From positions 1 to 64,000 of the forward strand of contig CALABV010000119.1 in NCBI GenBank assembly GCA_937886325.1: a stretch of 64,000 bases of DNA, given 5' to 3'. Below the pieces are notes generated by a model. The model had not been told where the DNA came from, searched no databases, and saw nothing but the letters and a program-made list of their open reading frames with translations. Of this stretch, positions 27,496 through 36,804 are shown in pieces. The translations under genes and the position numbers were made by a program. The first letter of the stretch is position 1. Every line of letters begins with the position of its first letter. The stretch comes from an uncultured Geobacter sp. (GTDB lineage Bacteria > Desulfobacterota > Desulfuromonadia > Geobacterales > Geobacteraceae).

Positions 27496-27597
27496 CTATC
27501 CTTTGAACACGGTATAGAGCATATGGCAACACCACATCAAGGGCTCTATCGGCTCATCCACACCGTTTTCAAGGATAATGATTTCTTCTCTTTCCAT
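27496..27597 (-). CDS. Geopeptide-type RiPP precursor peptide
   Basis: The 33-residue ORF starts with ATG at 27597 and has a strong GGGAGG ribosome-binding site. The first 20 residues are acidic (MEREEIIILENGVDEP) and would be the leader. The core is WCCHML followed by YTVFKG, with two adjacent cysteines flanked by aromatic residues. Its position directly ahead of a geopeptide-type radical-SAM maturase, with a terminator in between, fits a precursor gene. The exact modification (for example a thioether or C-C crosslink at the Cys pair) is unknown. Confidence 0.82.
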   Translation of the reverse strand: MEREEIIILENGVDEPIEPLMWCCHMLYTVFKG

Positions 27598-27701
27598 GAT
27601 ACCCTCCCTGTTGCGTGAGTTCCGGATAGACAAGATACGACAAAGGTACCAGACTTTTCGAGTTCATCAATGGCGCAATGTTGATTTTTGTTGATTCCGA
27701 A

Positions 27702-27729
27702 ATATTATTTTGTCGGTTTTATGCAACAA
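27702..27729 (-). promoter_or_regulatory. Candidate promoter for the geopeptide locus
   Basis: On the minus strand TTGTTG-N16-TAATAT lies about 105 bases upstream of the geopeptide start, in an AT-rich part of the 315-base gap 27598-27912. The remainder of that gap, next to the hemG stop, shows no gene I can support. Confidence 0.35.
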
Positions 27730-27912
27730 TTTTTCAGCCTCGCCGGATGGCAATTACCGAAAAGGACTGCGGTGCGACACTCTACGGAGCTTTCCCTTCC
27801 GCCTTGAGGTGAAGGTATGGTATACCTCCATGCACACTCGGCATATACCGGATGCGGTTCGGGAAGACGTGTCCGGGAGTGGGGTTCATGGAGGGAAGCC
27901 CTGTCCGCCCCT

Positions 27913-29322
27913 TCATCTCTCCCTAAGGTATTTCATCCCTTGCTCCGCGGCCCGGGCCGCCGCGGCCACGCAGTCGTTCAGCCCGACGCCGCGATAGGAA
28001 TTTCCGGTCAGCAGCAGTCCCGGATGGCCCGCCAGCCTCTCTTCCAGCGCCCGCAGCCTGTCTCCGTGCCCGACGGTATACTGGGGAATCGCCTTTTCAT
28101 GGCGGAAGACGCGGACGAAAGTCGGCAGCTCCTTGATTCCCATGGTGGTTGCGAGATCGCTCCTCACCCGTCTGACAACCTCTTCATCCGGCAGTTCCAG
28201 ATACTCGGGAAAGCAGGCTCCACCGAGCATGCTGCGGAGGAGCACATACCCTTCCGGAGCCCGATGTGCGAAGATACTGGAGTCCCAGAGGGTTCCCAGC
28301 GTGTGCATTCCCTCTTCTTTGGGAATCAGGTATCCGAACCCGTTCAGGTCGTGTTCTATCGCATCCCGTTCATAGCCGAAGCAGGCCACGGTCATGGATG
28401 CGTATGGGATCTCACCGAGGATGTCCGCGATCCCTCCGTCAAGTTCATCCAGAAGGCCGGCAGCCGCAAAGGAAGGAGCGGCGACAATCACCAGGTCTGC
28501 ATCGTAGTCTCCCGTCTCGGTGAGAACCCGGTATGGAAGCGTCTCACCGGCGAGAATCCTCACCGCACCCTTCCCGGTTACCACCGTCCCGTTGTCAAGG
28601 CTCCCGGCGAGCAGGTCCGTCAACTCCTGAATGCCGTTCCGGAATGAAGTGAGGATGCCGCCCGGTCCCGATGGGCTCGACACAACCTTGCCCTCCGCTC
28701 TCTCGCGCCGCTTCTTTTTCGCGAGCCGCAGCATGGCCATGATGAGCCCGCCGTAGTCCCTTTCCAGTTCCGCGATACGGGGAAAGCACGATTTCAGGGA
28801 CATGGTCTCCGGATCCCCGGCGAAAATACCGGAGACCATGGGAGCGATTAGTTTCCGCAAGGCCTCTTTCCCCAGCCTTCGCCGTCCAAAGGCAGCCAGC
28901 GTCTCATCAACCCCGGCCGGCGGACCGGGGGCGAAGGGCTCCAGGGAGAGGCGCAGTTTTCCCGGCCATGAGATGAGCTTTGAGGCAAAAAATGATGGCC
29001 CGTTCTCCGGAAGACGGTGGAGCATTCCTTCGGAGAAGATGAATCTTTTCCGTGCATTGTCGTTGCTTCGCAGCAGCATATCCCGAACACCCAGGACGTC
29101 GCACAGTTCCAGGGTCTGGGGTTTGCTGTCAAGAAAACCATTGGGGCCCCATTCGCACAGATACCCGTCAGCCTTGATGCTCCGGATCTTGCCTCCCGGC
29201 CTGTTCTCCTTCTCAATGAGTGTGATCTCCAGGTTCTCACCCGTTTCCTCCGCATTTCTCCTCAGGAGAAATGCCGTTGCAAGCCCTGAAATTCCCCCTC
29301 CGATAATAACGGCCTTTTTCAT
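27913..29322 (-). CDS. hemG: Oxygen-type (FAD) protoporphyrinogen oxidase
   Basis: The 469-residue flavoprotein of the HemY class converts protoporphyrinogen IX to protoporphyrin IX in haem synthesis. The FAD-binding Rossmann motif is AVIIGGGISGLATAFLL, followed by LIEKENRPGGKIRS. The middle contains the family segment EWGPNGFLDSKP, and the C-terminus has the second FAD-contact LLTGNSYRGVGLNDCVAAA. Length is typical. A perfect GGAGG precedes the ATG. The enzyme is classically oxygen-dependent, but this family is used by anaerobic Geobacteraceae with another electron acceptor. The symbol hemG follows common database use; hemY is equally valid. Confidence 0.92.
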   Translation of the reverse strand: MKKAVIIGGGISGLATAFLLRRNAEETGENLEITLIEKENRPGGKIRSIKADGYLCEWGPNGFLDSKPQTLELCDVLGVRDMLLRSNDNARKRFIFSEGMLHRLPENGPSFFASKLISWPGKLRLSLEPFAPGPPAGVDETLAAFGRRRLGKEALRKLIAPMVSGIFAGDPETMSLKSCFPRIAELERDYGGLIMAMLRLAKKKRRERAEGKVVSSPSGPGGILTSFRNGIQELTDLLAGSLDNGTVVTGKGAVRILAGETLPYRVLTETGDYDADLVIVAAPSFAAAGLLDELDGGIADILGEIPYASMTVACFGYERDAIEHDLNGFGYLIPKEEGMHTLGTLWDSSIFAHRAPEGYVLLRSMLGGACFPEYLELPDEEVVRRVRSDLATTMGIKELPTFVRVFRHEKAIPQYTVGHGDRLRALEERLAGHPGLLLTGNSYRGVGLNDCVAAAARAAEQGMKYLRER

Positions 29323-29459
29323 TGATTGATCCTCCGTTCACGGTTTCCCGTTCCGCAGATGTTTTTTGACCGACACGGAACAACCGTGCGCCACCATAGC
29401 AAACCTGGCGGTACCTCTGTCAAGGAGAAAAGGACTGCGCCGAGAAAGGGCCTGCGGAG

Positions 29460-29488
29460 TTGACAGGGAGAAAAACAGGGATTACATT
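29460..29488 (+). promoter_or_regulatory. Candidate sigma-70 promoter of the DnaJ-like gene
   Basis: TTGACA-N17-TACATT lies 36 bases upstream of the ATG at 29524. The -35 is perfect and the -10 has four of six matches. Confidence 0.55.
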
Positions 29489-29523
29489 CGGGACATGTCA
29501 CTGTGAGAAAGGAATGCGTGCCC

Positions 29524-30411
29524 ATGGCAGCGAAGGATTACTACCAGGTTCTCGGCGTGAAAAAGGAAGCCACCCCGGAGGACATAAAAAAGGCGTATCG
29601 CAAGCTGGCGATAAAATATCACCCCGACAAGAACCCCGGCAACAAGGAAGCCGAAGAAAAGTTCAAGGAGATAAGCGAGGCGTACGCGGTGCTATCCGAC
29701 CCGCAGAAGAAGACACAATACGACCAGTTCGGGTCGACCGATTTCCACCAGCGATACTCCCGGGAAGACATCTTTCGAGGCTTCGATTTCGGCGATATCT
29801 TCCAGGGCACCGGCGTCGGTGCGGAAGACATCTTCTCACGCATCTTCGGCGGCGGCTTTCAGGGAGGCGGACGGTACCGTCCGCGAAAACAGCGGGGAAA
29901 CGATTATACCATGGAACTTCCCATTACCTTCCGGGAGGCGGCGGAGGGAGGGGAAAAGAGGGTTTCGTTCCTGCGTAACGGAGAAAGGGAAGAACTGTCG
30001 GTAAAGATTCCGCCGGGGATTGAAAACGACGCAAAACTGCGTGTCCAGGGAAAGGGAGAACAAGGACACCAGGGGGGACCCGCAGGCGACCTGTACCTTA
30101 CGATCAAGGTGGGAACCGACCCGGTCTTTACCCGTGAGGGTGACGATATCATTGTGGAGCGCGAGATATCGTTCAGCGAAGCAGCGCTGGGAGCATCCCT
30201 GGAGGTGCCGACCCTGGAAGGAAACAAGCGGGTCAAGGTTCCCGCGGGGATACAGCCCGACACCAAGATTCGACTGAAGGGGTACGGCTTTCCCCACATG
30301 GGAAAGGCGTCGAAGGGCGACCTCTACGTAAGGATAGGCGTCAGGATTCCTGTTCACCTGACCGCGGCACAGAGAAAATTGATTGAGGAACTGAAGGAAA
30401 CGGGGATCTGA
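29524..30411 (+). CDS. DnaJ/CbpA-type co-chaperone without zinc finger
   Basis: The 295-residue protein has an N-terminal J domain (residues 1-70) with the catalytic HPD in IKYHPDKNPGN. A glycine/phenylalanine-rich linker follows (FRGFDFGDIFQGTGVGAEDIF). Two DnaJ C-terminal substrate-binding domains follow directly, with no CxxCxGxG zinc repeats. This is the layout of CbpA/DjlA-like class B J-proteins, which stimulate the DnaK ATPase. The ATG at 29524 is preferred to the GTG at 29503 because it gives the normal J-domain start MAAKDYYQVLG. Confidence 0.92.
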   Translation: MAAKDYYQVLGVKKEATPEDIKKAYRKLAIKYHPDKNPGNKEAEEKFKEISEAYAVLSDPQKKTQYDQFGSTDFHQRYSREDIFRGFDFGDIFQGTGVGAEDIFSRIFGGGFQGGGRYRPRKQRGNDYTMELPITFREAAEGGEKRVSFLRNGEREELSVKIPPGIENDAKLRVQGKGEQGHQGGPAGDLYLTIKVGTDPVFTREGDDIIVEREISFSEAALGASLEVPTLEGNKRVKVPAGIQPDTKIRLKGYGFPHMGKASKGDLYVRIGVRIPVHLTAAQRKLIEELKETGI

Positions 30412-30424
30412 GGGGGCGTAGGAT

Positions 30425-30462
30425 AAAAAAGCCTCCGGTCACGCGCGACCGGAGGCTTTTTT
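30425..30462. terminator. Bidirectional rho-independent terminator
   Basis: A 16-bp stem (AAAAAAGCCTCCGGTC with its complement) has a six-base loop, and T-runs flank it on both strands. It lies between the convergent DnaJ-like gene and the PPIase gene and just touches the stop codon of the latter. Confidence 0.9.
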
Positions 30463-31417
30463 ATCTGATTTCAATTGACGCATTCTTGCGGAGTTCAGCC
30501 AGCCACTGATTGAATCGCTCTTCAGACTTCTTTTTGTAGAGGATGTCCTCGATCTCGGCTTTTGCCGATTCGAAGGTCTGGCGCTTTCCCTGCCGGTATT
30601 CTTCAAGTTTCATGATGTGGATTCCGACCGGAGTCCGAATCAAACCGCTGATATCACCTTTTTTCATGCCGGCCAGGGAAGTTTCGATTTCCGGCAGAAT
30701 GTCCCCCTTTTTCAGGTAGCCCAGGTCTCCACCTTCCTTGGCGGAGGGATCCTGGGAATACTTGCCGGCCAATGCGGCAAAATCAGCACCCCCCCGCGCC
30801 TCGGCAAGGACCTTCTCGGCAGAGGCGACAACACGCTTCCGTTCCGCTTCCGATGCCTGGGGAGAAAGCTTGAAAAAGATCTGCCGCACGCGGAACGATT
30901 CATCGACCTGGAATGCGTCAGGGTTCGCGGCATAGTAGTCCCGTGCTTCCTGCTCGCTTATCTGTATCTTGGATCGCACCTCGAGACTGATCAGGCGGAG
31001 CCTCTCCAACTGCTCCCTCAACTGGGCCTTATAGTCGTCAAAGGAGATCCCTCGGGCAGCCAGCGCCTCCAAAAGTTTTTCCTGAGTGATGTTGTTCGTG
31101 CGCTTGACATCCTCAATGGCCTGGCGGACCTCCTCATCGGAAACCTTCACATCCAATTCCTTGATTTTCTGCTGGATGAGTTTTTTGCCGATGAGCGATT
31201 CAAGCGCAGCCTGGCGCAGTTGTGCCTTTGCGGCGTCGTCAAGGGGCTTCGAGGGATCCAGTCCCTTTTCAATCCCCTCTTTTTCCTTATCGACATCAAA
31301 GGTGGTTATCGGCTCATCGTTGACAAGGGCGGCGATGCCGCTTACGAGCTCAGCAAAGGCATGTAACGGAAAGGCGAGGACAAGGAGGACAAGAATGACA
31401 GGAAAAAGTTTCATCAT
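30461..31417 (-). CDS. Periplasmic SurA-like peptidyl-prolyl isomerase
   Basis: The 318-residue protein has a signal peptide (MMKLFPVILVLLVLAFPLHAFA). A SurA N-terminal chaperone domain follows (AALVNDEPITTFDVDKE), then one parvulin domain with the core pattern YSQDPSAKEGGDLGYLKKGDI and GIHIMKLEEYRQG. SurA assists folding of outer-membrane proteins; this version has a single parvulin domain where E. coli SurA has two. I start at the ATG at 31417 so that the signal peptide is at the N-terminus. It is in an operon with a second PPIase 79 bases upstream. Confidence 0.88.
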   Translation of the reverse strand: MMKLFPVILVLLVLAFPLHAFAELVSGIAALVNDEPITTFDVDKEKEGIEKGLDPSKPLDDAAKAQLRQAALESLIGKKLIQQKIKELDVKVSDEEVRQAIEDVKRTNNITQEKLLEALAARGISFDDYKAQLREQLERLRLISLEVRSKIQISEQEARDYYAANPDAFQVDESFRVRQIFFKLSPQASEAERKRVVASAEKVLAEARGGADFAALAGKYSQDPSAKEGGDLGYLKKGDILPEIETSLAGMKKGDISGLIRTPVGIHIMKLEEYRQGKRQTFESAKAEIEDILYKKKSEERFNQWLAELRKNASIEIR

Positions 31418-31496
31418 GGTTTCGTTTCTTTTGGCGTAAAATGCGGATACACGGAAGGCAAGGATATTTCCTTGCCTTCCCGTTCTGCGATTCCGT

Positions 31497-32405
31497 CTAT
31501 TTCTTCGAAGCAGTCGCTCCACCCTTATCGTCGGTTGTCTTTACGGCGAGATCCTTCAGCACATCGTCCTTGATGGTGATCTTCGCGCCCTTCTTCAGCT
31601 CGTCCTTCATTTTTATGAAAATTTCCTGCTGCTTGGTGGGCAGAAGGTTGGCCCGGATCTGTTCCTTGACATCTTCGTAGGGGGTAATACCGGCGGGACG
31701 CTTCCCGGTTACCATGATAATGTGGTAGCCGAACTGGGTCTTCACGATTCCCGAGGTTTCCCCTTCCTTCAGGCTGAACGCAACCTTTTCAAACTCGGGC
31801 ACCATTGCGCCCTTGGGAAACCATCCGAGATCCCCTCCTTTTGCCGCCGAGGAATCGGTGGAAACCTTTTTCGCCAATTCATCGAACTTTGCGCCGCCCT
31901 TCAGCTTGGCAAGGACATCCTTGGCCTCCTCTTCCGTCTTGACCAGGATGTGGCTCGCTTTTACCTGATCACCGGCCTTGAATTTTTCCTTGTTTTCATC
32001 ATAGAACTTTTTCATCTCGGCGTCGGAAATCTGGGCCTCCTTCTCCACCTTCTTCTTCAGATAGGTTTCGACGATCAGGCGCTTGCGCAGATCTTCCATC
32101 CTGTCGGCCACTTCCTTGTCCTTATCGATCCCGTCCTTTTTTGCCTGCTCCAGGACGATCTCCCGAACAATCATGCTTTCCAGAAGCTCTCTTTTTCCTT
32201 CACTCGACTGGACCATCGGCTTCAGGTAGGGGGGGAGCCTGTCAACCTCTGTCTGGAAATCCTGGGTGGTAATGACATTCCCGTTTACTTCGGCCAGCGT
32301 CTTCCCTTCCTTCTTTGCCTGCTCGGTCGTTGCCGGTTTACAGGCGCACAGGCTGAGGGCAAGAACCATCGGCGCGAAAACCCTGACAGCGCTCATGTAA
32401 TTCAC
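31497..32405 (-). CDS. Parvulin-type peptidyl-prolyl isomerase lipoprotein (PrsA/PpiC-like)
   Basis: The 302-residue protein has a lipobox in ALSLCAC near residue 20, so it is likely anchored in a membrane. A SurA-N-like helical region follows, then a parvulin domain with VKASHILVKTEEEAKD and STDSSAAKGGDLGWFPKGAM. The end is a helical, lysine-rich tail. The GTG at 32405 is supported by GGAGA at the correct distance, while the ATG at 32396 is too far from it. It lies between mfd and the SurA-like gene in a minus-strand run. Confidence 0.87.
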   Translation of the reverse strand: MNYMSAVRVFAPMVLALSLCACKPATTEQAKKEGKTLAEVNGNVITTQDFQTEVDRLPPYLKPMVQSSEGKRELLESMIVREIVLEQAKKDGIDKDKEVADRMEDLRKRLIVETYLKKKVEKEAQISDAEMKKFYDENKEKFKAGDQVKASHILVKTEEEAKDVLAKLKGGAKFDELAKKVSTDSSAAKGGDLGWFPKGAMVPEFEKVAFSLKEGETSGIVKTQFGYHIIMVTGKRPAGITPYEDVKEQIRANLLPTKQQEIFIKMKDELKKGAKITIKDDVLKDLAVKTTDDKGGATASKK

Positions 32406-32463
32406 AGAATTTCTCCTTTATCCGCGTAGTTGGTGTATCGCAGCAGGGTGCGAACGTAGCATA

Positions 32464-35400
32464 TCAAACCAGCCTTTTCAAGAGTTTTCTAGCTTCGGAG
32501 AGGACGCCTTCGAAGGAGGTATCGGGGACGGAGGCGGAAAGGACGAAATCCGGACTGAACCGGTAGACGTCGGGGGAGCGGCGGATCAACCCGATAAGGG
32601 CGTCGGGAGAAACGGGGGTTTTTTCATGAAAGAAAACTACCAGATACCTGCCGTCGAACTCCAGTTTCCTGACCAGAAGGGATCGCAGGTGAACCCGAAG
32701 CTTCATGCTCTCCAGCAGATAGGAGACCGGCAACGGATGCTTTCCGAATCGGTCCAGCAGTTCATCGCCGACAGCGCCCACATCCTCCTCTTCCGATGAC
32801 TGGGCGAGCCTCTTGTAGATAACGAGGCGCTGGTTGGGGTCCGGAACATAGTCCTCGGGAATGAAGGCCGGTATTTTCAGGTTGATTTCAGGTTCGATAT
32901 GCTCCGGTCTGGCTTCGCCCTTCATCCTGCCGACCGCCTCTTCGAGCAGTTCCGAGTAAAGCTCGAAGCCGATGGCCGCGATGTTCCCCGACTGCCGCGA
33001 CCCCAGGAAATCTCCGGTTCCCCGTATCTCCAGGTCGTGCATCGCAATGCGAAACCCGGCCCCGAGCTCGGTGAGTTCCTGGATGACCCGCAGCCGTTCG
33101 CGGGCGTCGGAGCTGACGGCTCCCTCGCCGGGAATCAGAAAATAGGCATAGGCTCGCTGGCTGGATCGACCGACCCGTCCGCGCAGCTGGTAAAGCTGGG
33201 CAAGGCCGAAGGTATCCGCCCGGTTCACGATCATGGTGTTTGCCGAAGGGATATCCAGCCCTGACTCGATAATCGTGGTGCAGAGGAACAGGTTGAAGTG
33301 ACCGTGCAGAAAACCGAGCATCACCTCTTCCAGCTCACGCTCCTGCATCTGGCCGTGACCGACGGCAAGCTTCGCCTCGGGGATGAGTCTGCGCAGATAG
33401 TCCGCCATGGCCCCGATGGACTGGACGCGGTTGTGGACGAAAAAGACCTGACCTCCCCGGCGCAGTTCCCGAAGCACCGCCTCCCGGATCAGTTCGTCTG
33501 AAAAGCGCGCCACAAATGTCTTGATGGCAAGGCGATCGACCGGCGGGGTATCGATGATGGAAAGGTCGCGGATTCCGGACAGGGACATGTTCAGGGTGCG
33601 GGGGATGGGGGTGGCGGTAAGGGTGAGGACATCAACCACTGCCCGGTACTGCTTCAGCCTTTCCTTGTGGGAAACGCCGAAACGGTGCTCCTCATCGATA
33701 ATCAGGAGGCCAAGATCCTTGAAGACCACATCCTTTTGCAGCAGACGATGGGTCCCGATGATGATATCGACTTCCCCTGTTTTCAGCCTTTCCAGTATCG
33801 CTTTCTGTTCCCGCGGCGTTCGGAAGCGGGACATCATCTCCACCGTCACGGGATAGGCTGCGAAACGGGCGCGAAAGGTCTCCAGGTGCTGAGCCGCCAG
33901 CACCGTGGTCGGCACGAGCACGGCGACCTGCTTGCCGTCCATGGCCGCCTTGAACGCGCCGCGCATGGCCACCTCGGTCTTTCCGTACCCCACATCCCCG
34001 CAGACGAGACGATCCATGGGCCGTGAACGTTCCATGTCGCGCACCACGTCCTCGATAGCACCCAGTTGATCCGGGGTTTCCTCGTAGGAGAAGGCAGCCT
34101 CGAACTCGCGGTACAGGTCATCGGGAGGCGAAAAAGAATAACCCTCGTGGACCTGACGCGCCGCATAGATGCGCAGCAACTCCTCGGCCATTTCTTCGAC
34201 AGCCTCCCGGGCTTTCGCCTTCTTCTTGTCCCATCCAGCGCCCCCGAGCCTGTCCAGTGACGGTTCGCTTCCGTCGCCCCCCACGTAGCGCTGCACCAGG
34301 TTGATCCGGTCCACTGGAAGGTAAAGTTTGTCCTTAGCCGCGTACTCCAGCAGAAGGAAGTCCCCCCCGATACCGTCGAACGCCAGATGCTGAAGTCCCC
34401 GATAGATTCCCACACCGAAGTCCACATGGACCATGAAATCACCCGGCTTCAGTTCCGCCAGTGATACCAGGAGCTGTTTCTTGCGGATCTCGGAGAGGTC
34501 GCGGCGTTTCACCCGCCGGCCGAAGATCTCCTCTTCCGCGATAACTACGATCCCGTCACCGGGAAGGCGGAAGCCGCGGGAAAGGTCACCGGTGAGGATC
34601 CGCACAGCAGAGGCGTCGAGAGGCGCCTCGCGGAAACGACTTTCCGAAACGTCCATGGGGACGCCGTAGTGACCGAGGAGCTCCCGCAATCGCTGAACCT
34701 GGCTCCATTGATGGCAGACCATGCTGACCCGGTATTTTTCACCAAGCCACGCGAAGATTCGCTCCACAAGCGGACGAAGTACGCCTTCGCTGTCCGGGGA
34801 CAGGGCAAGCTTCAGGTCGCTGTTATCTTCGCCGGCAAAACGGAACGGAATGGAGCCGCCATCCTCATCCTCCAGTTCAAGACGAGGAACCGAGATCCTT
34901 CTGCAGGCGCGCTTCATCTCCCGAACCTGCTCCGAAGCGAGAAAGAGGTCATCCGCAGCGCAGACGATGGAGAGAGCGTCCGACGCTCTCCGCTCCGCGC
35001 CGAGGAGCTCTTCCCCGAAGCACTCCTCGGCTTCCTGAACGGCAAGGGGATCGATTTCCACGAACACCGCCCCGGGACCCGCGTAATCGAAAAGGGTTTC
35101 CATCCCTGGATGCACCAGCGGTTGCAGATACTCCACACCCGGCGGACAGATGGCATTCTGGAGCTGTTCCACGAGCTCCCGCCGGCGGGTTGCCGGAAGG
35201 CCCAATTGGTCGCATCGGGCCTTCAGCCTGGGGGAAAAGTCTCGTACAACCTCTTCCGAAAGAATGATCTCCCGGGACGGGAGTATCACCAACTCTTCCA
35301 AGGGGTGCAGTGATCGTTGCGTAACCGGGTCAAAGGAACGGATGGATTCGATGAAGTCCCCGAAAAACTCGATCCTGACCGGGGCCTGGAGATCGGGCGG

Positions 35401-35940
35401 GAAAATATCTACGATTCCACCGCGAACCGACGCAGTCCCGCGATCTTCAACAAGCGGGACCATGGAGTACCCGAGATCCACGAGCTTCCTGAGGAGAGTA
35501 TCCCGTTCAACCTCTTCGCCGGCCACCAGGTACTGGGAATACTCTCCCAGAAGCCGTCGCGGCACAACTCTCTGCATCAGGGCGGAAACCGGCGTCACAA
35601 CCGCTCGCGCCCTCCCCTCCTGAAGCGCCGCGAGAGCATGGAGCCGTTCTCCGCTGACATCGGGGTGGGGCGATGACTGCTCGAAGGGAGAGGTTTCCCA
35701 GGGCGGGAAACGGAATACTGCTTCGGGGCGGTCCGTATACAACCGAAGCTCCCGGAAAAACTCGTCAGCCGTCTCCGTGTCCGGCGTGACGACCATACAG
35801 GGCGCGGGCATGCCGGGGAGAAGCCTGGCCAGGAGAAAGGCCGGGGATGATCCCTTCAGCTCCGCAAGGGTGACTCTGGAAAACTCGTGAAGAATTGCGG
35901 CTGTGATCCGCTGAAGCTTTTCGGAAAGGCTCGGGGTCAT
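32464..35940 (-). CDS. mfd: Transcription-repair coupling factor Mfd
   Basis: The 1158-residue DNA translocase pushes stalled RNA polymerase off damaged DNA and recruits UvrA. The N-terminal UvrB-like region is visible (RFPPWETSPFEQSSPHPDVSGERL). The RNA-polymerase-interacting domain is DFMVHVDFGVGIYRGLQHL. The helicase motor has Walker A CGDVGYGKTEVAMRG, the DEEH box LLIIDEEHRFGV, and motif VI QLRGRVGRSSQRAYAY. A TRCF C-terminal domain follows. Start at the ATG at 35940 gives normal family length; the frame is open to a GTG at 36006 without a ribosome-binding site. Confidence 0.96.
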   Translation of the reverse strand: MTPSLSEKLQRITAAILHEFSRVTLAELKGSSPAFLLARLLPGMPAPCMVVTPDTETADEFFRELRLYTDRPEAVFRFPPWETSPFEQSSPHPDVSGERLHALAALQEGRARAVVTPVSALMQRVVPRRLLGEYSQYLVAGEEVERDTLLRKLVDLGYSMVPLVEDRGTASVRGGIVDIFPPDLQAPVRIEFFGDFIESIRSFDPVTQRSLHPLEELVILPSREIILSEEVVRDFSPRLKARCDQLGLPATRRRELVEQLQNAICPPGVEYLQPLVHPGMETLFDYAGPGAVFVEIDPLAVQEAEECFGEELLGAERRASDALSIVCAADDLFLASEQVREMKRACRRISVPRLELEDEDGGSIPFRFAGEDNSDLKLALSPDSEGVLRPLVERIFAWLGEKYRVSMVCHQWSQVQRLRELLGHYGVPMDVSESRFREAPLDASAVRILTGDLSRGFRLPGDGIVVIAEEEIFGRRVKRRDLSEIRKKQLLVSLAELKPGDFMVHVDFGVGIYRGLQHLAFDGIGGDFLLLEYAAKDKLYLPVDRINLVQRYVGGDGSEPSLDRLGGAGWDKKKAKAREAVEEMAEELLRIYAARQVHEGYSFSPPDDLYREFEAAFSYEETPDQLGAIEDVVRDMERSRPMDRLVCGDVGYGKTEVAMRGAFKAAMDGKQVAVLVPTTVLAAQHLETFRARFAAYPVTVEMMSRFRTPREQKAILERLKTGEVDIIIGTHRLLQKDVVFKDLGLLIIDEEHRFGVSHKERLKQYRAVVDVLTLTATPIPRTLNMSLSGIRDLSIIDTPPVDRLAIKTFVARFSDELIREAVLRELRRGGQVFFVHNRVQSIGAMADYLRRLIPEAKLAVGHGQMQERELEEVMLGFLHGHFNLFLCTTIIESGLDIPSANTMIVNRADTFGLAQLYQLRGRVGRSSQRAYAYFLIPGEGAVSSDARERLRVIQELTELGAGFRIAMHDLEIRGTGDFLGSRQSGNIAAIGFELYSELLEEAVGRMKGEARPEHIEPEINLKIPAFIPEDYVPDPNQRLVIYKRLAQSSEEEDVGAVGDELLDRFGKHPLPVSYLLESMKLRVHLRSLLVRKLEFDGRYLVVFFHEKTPVSPDALIGLIRRSPDVYRFSPDFVLSASVPDTSFEGVLSEARKLLKRLV

Positions 35941-36128
35941 GAGTATCTGTCCGGAACGGTGGGTTTTCCCGCGATGTCGGTTCCGGGGGCCGGATAACGA
36001 CACCACGGAAGCACTGCGGGGTGGGAAAGGAAAGGAAAAAGTACAGATAGAATGTTTGTTACGGGTTTGACGGAAGGCGACGGATTCGGAGGATCAGGCG
36101 TCACGCAACGCCATGTGCGGCAAGGATG

Positions 36129-36716
36129 CTATTTACCCTTCTTCAAATCGATGAGTATCAGCTTCGCCACGGCCTTCAGCGTCTCGAAGACACCTTCTCC
36201 CGTAGTAGCGCAGGCCTCGAAATCAGGAACATTCATCATGTTCAGCTCCTGGCGCATCTCCTCCACCGGGATGACATACGGAAGATCTCGTTTGTTGTAC
36301 TGAATGACAAAGGGAAGCTTGTTCAGCTCATACCCCTGCTCTTTCAGGTTGATCTGGAGGTTTTCGATCGACTCGATGTTGGCGTCCATGCGCTCTTCCT
36401 GGGAATCGGCGACAAAGACTACCCCGTCAACACCCTTGAGGATCAGCTTACGCGATGCGTCGTAAAAAACCTGGCCCGGAACGGTGTACAGGTGGAATCT
36501 GGTTTTGAAACCCTTTATCTCCCCGAGGGCAAGCGGAAGAAAGTCGAAAAACAGGGTACGCTCCGTTTCCGTGGCAAGGCTGATCATCTTGCCTTTGGCT
36601 TCGGGAGCTGTTTTGGAATAGATGAACTGAAGATTGGTCGTCTTGCCGCAGAGACCGGGACCGTAATACACGATCTTGCAGTTGATCTCACGGGAGGCGT
36701 AATTGATGAAGGACAT
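36129..36716 (-). CDS. mglA: MglA-type Ras-like GTPase
   Basis: The 195-residue small GTPase has P-loop YGPGLCGKTTNLQF, switch region GKMISLATETERTLFFDFLP and the PM3 motif YTVPGQVFYDASRK. PM3 holds Thr where Ras has Asp, as in all MglA proteins. The guanine-specificity motif is NKRD. In Myxococcus it sets front-rear polarity for motility together with the GAP MglB; in non-gliding relatives it may direct type IV pili. A roadblock gene lies 88 bases upstream, the usual MglB partner position. AGGTGA precedes the ATG. Confidence 0.95.
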   Translation of the reverse strand: MSFINYASREINCKIVYYGPGLCGKTTNLQFIYSKTAPEAKGKMISLATETERTLFFDFLPLALGEIKGFKTRFHLYTVPGQVFYDASRKLILKGVDGVVFVADSQEERMDANIESIENLQINLKEQGYELNKLPFVIQYNKRDLPYVIPVEEMRQELNMMNVPDFEACATTGEGVFETLKAVAKLILIDLKKGK

Positions 36717-36804
36717 CTGGCATCACCTCGGAAGATGGATTGAGCATTTGAAACCGCCGCAAAACAAGGCATCTAACCGACGGCTGGATAGTCTGGACCA
36801 CGGA

